Notes under the pieces: generated by a model
What the model was told of the DNA's origin: nothing
What the model saw: the letters and a program-made list of their open reading frames with translations, nothing else
Databases searched by the model: none
Made by a program: the position numbers and the translations under genes
In this document: positions 1-6,900 of the stretch, piece after piece
Layout: every line of letters starts with the position of its first letter
Position numbering within the stretch: position 1 is the stretch's first letter
DNA from: Pelagophyceae sp. CCMP2097
Taxonomy: Eukaryota > Sar > Pelagophyceae
NCBI GenBank assembly: GCA_026770575.1
Contig: MU657197.1
Coordinates: forward strand, 76,412-97,710
Reading direction: 5' to 3'
Length of the DNA: 21,299 nucleotides

Positions 1-189
1 CAGTTCAAATGTCTTGCATGAGGTCGCGAGTTCGAGCCTGCTCGTTCACGTTTCTACTCCGCTTGGCATGCGAATTTGGCTGCTCGTCCTGTACACGCGT
101 CGTACACGTGAATATTCTTCCCCCCCCACAAGGAAAAAAAAGAACCCTGCGGGAGCCTGAATGGACCTGAATGGAGCCCACGAGGTGCA

Positions 190-548
190 CCCCTTGGACG
201 CAGATATCCTTTGGGCGCGGACGCGCGACGGACGCGGACACTCGGCGTATGCCAACGCGGCGCGCCGCTGAACGCGGCGTAGACGCGGACGCGGACATTC
301 AGTGGATGCGAACACTCGGCGGATGCGGACACGGCGCAGACACGGACAGTCCACGGATGTATGTGGGCGCCCTGCAGACGCGGTCGCGGAGCGGACGCAG
401 ACCCTCCACGGGCGCGGACGCGGCAGAGACGCGGACGTCGCGCAGACGCAGAAGCAGTGCGGACGCGGAAGCAGCGCGGACGCAAAACCTCGACGGATGC
501 AGACACGCCCAAACACAGAGACGCAGCAGACGCCCAAACACAGAGGCG
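190..548. repeat. GACGCGGACGC-type low-complexity array
   Basis: Degenerate repetition of GCGGACGC and GACGCGGAC without a sharp period runs through this stretch. It leaves all frames open and rich in Arg, Asp and Ala. It lies just beyond the 3' end of the LRR gene. No gene is credible here. Confidence 0.8.
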
Positions 549-553
549 CAGCG

Positions 554-622
554 AAACCTCGACGGTGCCATTTTCTTTAAACCTCGACGGTGCCATTTAA
601 CCTCGACGGTACAATTTTCTTT
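554..622. repeat. Three tandem copies of AACCTCGACGGTGCCATTTT-like unit
   Basis: AACCTCGACGGT followed by GCCATTT or ACAATTT occurs three times with spacers of different length (units start near 555, 580 and 599). Confidence 0.85.
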
Positions 623-929
623 GCGGATGCACAAGGCGTGGTGCGGGTGCCGAGGACCCGCGAGCGCAGACAGTGTGCATATGCGTTTTGGGTGCCCGTG
701 AGCTTGCTCGTGCACCGCAGACCCAAGGTCGACTCCCAAACCGAGGCAACTCGACGCGGGGTCGTATAAACGGGCCCCGTTTGGAGGTGGGCAATCTCAG
801 CACCGGCGCACGCCGCGCAAGCGCGCACACCGCGAAGAAGGCACAGGCCCCTTGAGCTGATTTGGCATGCATATCTCTTCGAAAAGTCTTGATTGGACTT
901 TCTTACGGCCCATTTTCGCCAGAGACGGC
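623..929. other. 3' flank of the LRR gene
   Basis: No gene is seen. A TATAAA-like hexamer stands near 767-772 on the plus strand with no convincing ORF after it. No clear polyadenylation signal could be assigned for the LRR gene. Confidence 0.5.
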
Positions 930-3900
930 TCACTTCTTCTTTTTCTTGCCGCCTTTTTTCTTCTTGCCGCCTGAAGCGCGCGGGGGTGGCTCACGCGACG
1001 CGTGTCGTGGAAGAGCGGGGGGTCAACAAACAGCAATCGCTCCCCCACAAGAACGAACCCGAACCTCTCAAACTCGGTACGGGGGGCCCTTGATTTCAAT
1101 ACCGCGCACGCACCTCCGCCGCTGTCCATCCTGCAGAGGTGGTCGAACAGCGCCTGCGGCAGCGTCGAGTCGACGAGCAGCTGCTTGACTTTGACGGGTG
1201 GTGCCTGAATGGTCGTTCGGAACGGGATATGACGTCGGATGCAATTCTTCCGTTGGATGCAATTCTTCCGCAAAGTGGCGGTGAAATGGAGTTCTTCCGG
1301 AAAGTGACCGTCCTTGAGACAGTCTTCGAGGCGGTCTCTTGGCGGCCCTCTCGACGGCATCGAGACGGTTCTAAAGACGGTCCTATTGACGGCCCTCGGG
1401 ACGGTCTCAAAACGACCTCGAGACAGTCCTCGAGACGGTCCTCGAGACGGCCCTTCAGACGATCTTTTGGCGGCCCTCGAGACGGCCCTCGAGCGGCCCT
1501 TGAACCGGTCTCAAGACGGCCCTTCAGGCGGTCCTATAGAAGGCCCTCTCGACGGCCCTTCAGACGGCCCTCTTTGTCTTCTGGGGAGCTCCTCGCAAAG
1601 GTCCCTCGCGAGGCTCCTATCGCAGGCCCCGAAAAGCCCCTATCGTAAACCCCGGCGAGCTCCCTGGCGCGGGCACTGAAAAGCCCCCTGGCGCGGGCAC
1701 CGAAAAGCCCCCTATCGCGGGATTTGGTACGAGGCGACATGTCAACCGAGGCCCTCGTCTCGAGGGGAATATAGGAGCCGTTTCGAGAAAAGGCCGTCAA
1801 TCGAGCCCGTCAAAGGGAGACCCCGTCGATAGGGATCCCTGGCGCAGAGAGACCGTCAAAGAGCGCCCGCCCCACAAGGCACGTAAAGAGGGCTCGTCTC
1901 GTGCGTCCGCCAAAGAGCGCCCGCCTCGAAGGCCCGTAAAGAAGGCCCGTCTCGAGGGCCCGTCAAGAGGGCGGTCAATTAGAGCCGTTTCAAGGGTCTC
2001 GTCTCGAGCGCCCGCCTCGAACGCTCGTAAAGAGGAGCGGCCTTGAGGGTCTCGTTTCGAGGACCCGTTTTGAGCGCCCGCCTCGAGCGCCCGTGCAGAG
2101 GCCCATAAGCAGAGCCGCCTCGAGGGCCCGTACAAGAGCACCCGTTTCGAGCGCCCATTTCGAGAGCCCGTCTCGAGCGACCGTCTCAAGGGCCCGCCTC
2201 GAGGCCCCGTCAAGCGGAGCCGTCTCGAGGGCCCTTACAAGAGCACTCGTTTCGAGCGCCCATTTCGAGGGACCGTCTCAAGCGTCCGTCTAGAGCACCC
2301 GTCTAGAGGGCCCGTCAATCGGAGTCGTCTCGAGGGTCTCGTTTCGAGCGCCCGACTCGATGGCCCGTCTCGATGGCCCAGACAGAGGAGCCGTCTCGAG
2401 GGCCAGTAAAAGAGCGCCTGTCTCGAGCGCCCGCCTCGAGGGACCGTATAGAGGGCCCGTACAAGAGCGGCACAGGGCCCCGCAGGGGCCGAGAGCCTAC
2501 CTACCACTATCTAAGCAATGTATGGCTCCCCTCCCGGGCCACATTGGCAGGTCATGTCGCTAAAAAAATGACGTCGAAATCGAATTATAACACGGTCAGA
2601 TTTCCAGAACCGCCACGTCACGTACGCCAGTCATCTCCCCGGGGTATAAATAACAACCCTCACTCACCCCAACTCTCCGTGGTCCGCTGTTCGATAGGGG
2701 CCTTACAAGCTGATGAATGTTTGAGTTTGACCCCCTTCCAAAAGTTCAAAGAGACGTTAATGGCTGAAAAAGACAACTTTCACGAATCGCGCGAAGAGTA
2801 TCGTTTTCGGACTCGCCGCTTCAGCGCGCGTCGAATGCGCTAGGTGGCGTCTTGAATCTCAAAACGGCCATTTTTTAAAAGTTATGGATTAGAGTTTGGG
2901 GTATGTTTTTATCAAAAACCCAACCCTTGCCCTTGCCCTCAATACAAAATGACCGTTTTGAGATTTATGACGCCACCAAGCGCATTCGACGCGCGCTGAA
3001 GCGGCAGTCCGAATACTCTTCGCGTGCTTCGAGAGAGTTGTCTTTTTCAGCGATACACGCCCTCTTGAACATTTGGAAGGGGGTCAAGCTGACATATTTA
3101 TCTCGGCGAACACGACCTCTTTGAAGCAGCGGACCATGGTGAGTTCGGGTACGTGGTGGTTCTGGAAAACGGCCCGTTTCAGAGTTGGATTTGGACGCCA
3201 TTTTTCGGGGCGATTCCTTTCGGCGAACACTTTCCCAGGTCCAGCCAAATCCTTGGGGTTGGCCCCGTGCGGGGGCCCTCACCTCGAGTCGGACAACCCC
3301 AAAGTCTCGACGGCCTCGAGGCTCCCTCAAAGGACCCGTCGAAATAGGCCTCTTGCAAATGTCCCTTGCAAAAGCCTCGCGGAATTCAGGGCCCGCATCG
3401 AGGACCCTTTCCAGAGGGAAACTCGACCCGAGTCTTCCGACGGACCCCGAACGGACCTGTGCACCCGCGGCGACCGGCGCTCGTCTATGAGGCCCAAAGT
3501 CTCGGACGGCCCCGTTTCGAGAGCACCCTGTCTTGATGGCCGTCTCGACCGTTCTCCAAGGGACCCTTCTCCAAGGGACCCCGCTGCCCCTGCCCTTTGC
3601 CGCCGTGGCCAAGAGGGAGGACTCTTTTGACGCATTGCCGTTGCGATTTCCGTTGCGATTTCCGTTGCGATTTCCGTGGCGATTTCGTTTCGGGCGTCGA
3701 TGCACGTTGTCATCATGCCGGAAAGTGCCCGTTGAATGCCGGCAGGATGCACGCACCTTTTGGTTGAATTCAAAGTGCAGCGCGAGAGCTCCGGCCTCTC
3801 CGATGCGGTTGTAGAGCAAATCGACCGACCTGTTCGGGTTTTGCTCTTCGGGTTTTGCTCTTCGGGTTTTGCTCTTCGGGTTTTCTCTTCAACCCGGCGA

Positions 3901-6900
3901 GGGGATGATCGACTGCCCCCGGAGTTGCGACGGCGCCGGAGCGCACGACAGTACCGAAATCGCCGAGACGAGCACTTGCCCAAGGGCCTTGAGCGCTTGC
4001 ACGTCCTCAACGCCGCCGCCAATGGCGTTGTCGGCGAGAGAGAGCGAAGTCAGCGACACGTTGTCCGTCAAGCCCTTGCACAGACCACCGAGGCCCACGC
4101 CCCCGAGTGCATTCCCCTGGAGGTTGACCAGAGTCAGCGCCGATGACCGCGACGAAAGCACCTCGCCCAAATTGGCGCCGCACTCGGGCCCGACGTTGCA
4201 GTACCTGCGGTGGTGGACCGGGTCAGAAAGCGACGTCGGAAAAGTCGGTGCGCGCGACGACGATTTTGGACCGATGTCTTGGCAAATTCAAGTGCATTTT
4301 GAAACTTGCTCAAGTGCATTTTGAAACTCGCAAGTGCATTTTGAAACTCGCAACTGCAACCCTGCAAGGCGACGGGGGCGTCCCCTCGGGGCCAACAAGA
4401 GGGGCCTTCTCCTCGGGGCTGTCTCGGGCAAGTCTCGAGATATCGAGGGGCCTTTGGAACTCGTTGGATATCGGGGCCCTTTGGAACTCTCTCGAGGTTC
4501 GCCCGCCGCGGCTGCAAGGCAGCCGTCTTTGGGGCTTTTCGAGGACCTGCTTCACGTCGCGAGTAGGGACAGGTTCGGGTTTGCGCGTCGGGGTGACCGG
4601 GTTCGAGCGTTGAAGGCCGACCCGCCTTCGAGCGAGTCTGGCCGTGGCCCGAACCCGACCCTTCCAAGACGGGTTTGACAAACCCGCGACCCTTTGGCCG
4701 CGACACGAATCGGCACAAGGGCCCCTCAAAGGCCTCTTTGGCGGTCGCTGACGAGGCCTCTGCAGGGTCACTTGCTTCGGCCTCTTTGAAGGGCCCCATC
4801 GAGCCCCCCACGCAAGGTTCCTTGCCAGAGACGCGCGTTCGGGCCTTTTCGGGGTCCATTCATCGTTCCTCCCACGCGATGCCGTACGTTTCGGGGTGCG
4901 AGGGCCAGTCCAAGCGACCGCCCGAGGGCCTGCCCCACGGGGCGTCACAGAGAGGCCGCAGTCGAGTGACCGTCCAAGGGACCGTCGAGCGAACGCTGTC
5001 GACGCGACGGTCACAGAGGGCCTGTCGAGGGACCGTCCAAGGAACAGTCCAAAGAAAGTGTCCAAAAGACCGCCCAAGGAACCGTCCGAAAGACCGTTTG
5101 AGGGGCCATCCAAACGACCGTCCAAGGGACCGTCCACGGGACCGTCGCAGAGGACCCGCCTCCGGGCCCGTATAGAGATCGCTCAAGGGACCGCCCAAGG
5201 AACTGCCCAAAAGGACTGTCCAAAGGCCCGCCCAAGGGACCGTCGCAGGGTCCGTCCGAGGGTCCGCCCGCGGGACGTCGCAGAGGGTCGAGCCGCCATC
5301 CAAACGACCGTCCCATGGACTGTCCACGGGACCGTCGCAGAGCGACCGTCGAGACACCCTCCAAGGGACCCTCCAATGGAACTGTCCTAAGGAACTGTCC
5401 TAAGGAACTGTCCAAAGGAACTGTCCAAAGGAACTGTCCAAAGGACCGCCCAAGAGATCGTCCGAGGGACCGTCCGAGGGACCGTCCAAGGGACGTCGCA
5501 GAGGCCGCAGTCGAGGGGCACCTCCCAGGCCCCCGTAGCGATGGTTGAACGGTGTTCGCTAAAAGATTGTTCCAACGGAAAGGACGATGTTATCCTAATG
5601 GACGATGTTATCCTAATGGACGATGTATCCTCACATCGTCCTTCCGTTGGAACAATCTTTTAGCGATCACACTACCATCGGGCCTCCCTCTGGGAGCCTG
5701 GGGAATGCAGCCGAGTGACCGTCCAAGGGAGAAACCACCGTCAAAGCGACGGTCACAGAGGGCCCGTCGAACAACCTTCAAGGAACTGCCCAACGGAATT
5801 GTCCAAGCGACCGTCCGAGCGACCGTCCGAGGGACCGTCCGAGGCGGAAGCAGCGACGGGATCGGGTTTGCCCTGGAGACCCGCGCGTCGGGTTTGCCGG
5901 GCGTTTTGCCCTTCCCCGTCTTTGAGCGGGTCTGGCCGCGGCCCGAACCCGACTCTTTGAAGGCGGGTGTGGTCGTTCGACAACCCCGCGAGGGTGCGGC
6001 ACAAGTTGAGCAACCCGACCCGAAGAGACCGTTGGAGGTCGATGCAAGAAAGGTGACGCACGGGAGGTGCAGCTGTTTCAGCGAGCTGTTCGTCCGCAGG
6101 CCCAAGCACAGCGCCGCGACGCCGTCCTACAACCGCGCGTGGCACGCTTCTGGGCATTGGTTTCCACGCACCGATCCGAGGCTCGAATTATAGTCCAGCT
6201 TGAGAGTCAAAAGCGATTTATTCCGACCGCTCGCCAGCGCCGAACCCAAGGCGCGCGCGCCCCGCGGGCCTGCACGGTGGAATATCGACGGGAGAAGCAC
6301 CTGCCGGCCGTTTGACCGCCCACAAGGCGGTCCCCGGACCGCGCTTCGTATTGGTTTCTGGAAGGACGGTTTCTGATGGACGCAAGAGCCTGCCGACGTT
6401 ATTGTCCAAGAGTTCAAGGTACGAAATGGGCACCTCTGCGCCGCCGAGCCTACGGACGGCCGGATGCCCCAAAAAGGCGCTATACCAAAAAAAGGCGCGC
6501 AAACAAGGGACCCTCGCACAAAAAAAGGCGCGCAAACGGTGTCGGATCGCGCCTTCGAGGCAGCCCTCGAACCAGACCTTTGAGGCTCCTCGAGGCGCGC
6601 CCAAAGAGCGACGGCCCTCGAAGACAAGGCCCCTCGCAAGGTCCTTTGGAGGCCCGTCTTTCGAAACGGGCCCGTTCGACTCGGAGGCGGCCCCTCTCTC
6701 ACAAAGGATCGGGGCCCTCTCGGTCCTGATGGAGCCCCTCCGTAGGGTCGTTTGAGGCGGGCCACGGTCCCCAAACGGCCCCTCGAAATGCGGTCCCTCG
6801 AGACGGTTCTTGGTGGTTTCTTGGGCAGCATCTCACCCTCAAGGCGGACCCCTCGAGAAGGGCCCTCGAAACGGACCCCCGGGAGACGGGTCCCTCGAGA

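Larger units (their letters stand above)
2568..3201. repeat. Imperfect inverted repeat carrying two related ORFs
   Basis: The arms span about 2568-2880 and 2940-3201 and remain clearly alignable, with long identical stretches such as CGCTTCAGCGCGCGTCGAAT. The spacer of about 60 bp is AT-richer and includes GTTTTTATCAAAAAC. Confidence 0.8.
1205..3756 (-). other. LRR gene intron 7 (2,552 bp), repeat-filled
   Basis: The donor is AAAAG|GTGCGTGC and the acceptor CATTCAG, both strong and phase 0. The exon joined (APPVKVKQLLVDSTL) is not an LRR, so a missed small exon inside this interval cannot be excluded. The intron holds two arrays in opposite orientation, a ~27-bp tandem, the inverted mini-ORF pair 2568-3201 and a 12-bp tandem. 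Confidence 0.6.
4205..6061 (-). other. LRR gene intron 5 (1,857 bp), repeat-filled
   Basis: The donor is CC|GTGCGTCACC and the acceptor CCGCAG. Splicing produces LKQLHLPYCNVGPE, a textbook LRR absent in either exon alone. The intron contains a 20-22-bp tandem repeat (4289-4350), two copies of the ~140-bp module, a long GACCGTCCAAGG array and the foldback element 5557-5665. Confidence 0.8.

Noticed and set aside
171..701. Long plus-strand open frame rich in Arg, Asp and Ala.
   Set aside because: It is the translation of a GACGCGGACGC low-complexity array; several frames on both strands stay open over the same bases.
797..1360. Continuous minus-strand frame containing FHDTRRVSHP.
   Set aside because: Its middle is intron 8 of the LRR gene; splicing yields the Lys-rich tail and stop, which fits better than reading through.
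4675..5548. Overlapping frames reading RPRD-like repeats.
   Set aside because: They arise from the 12-bp GACCGTCCAAGG array inside LRR intron 5, whose splice borders are well supported.
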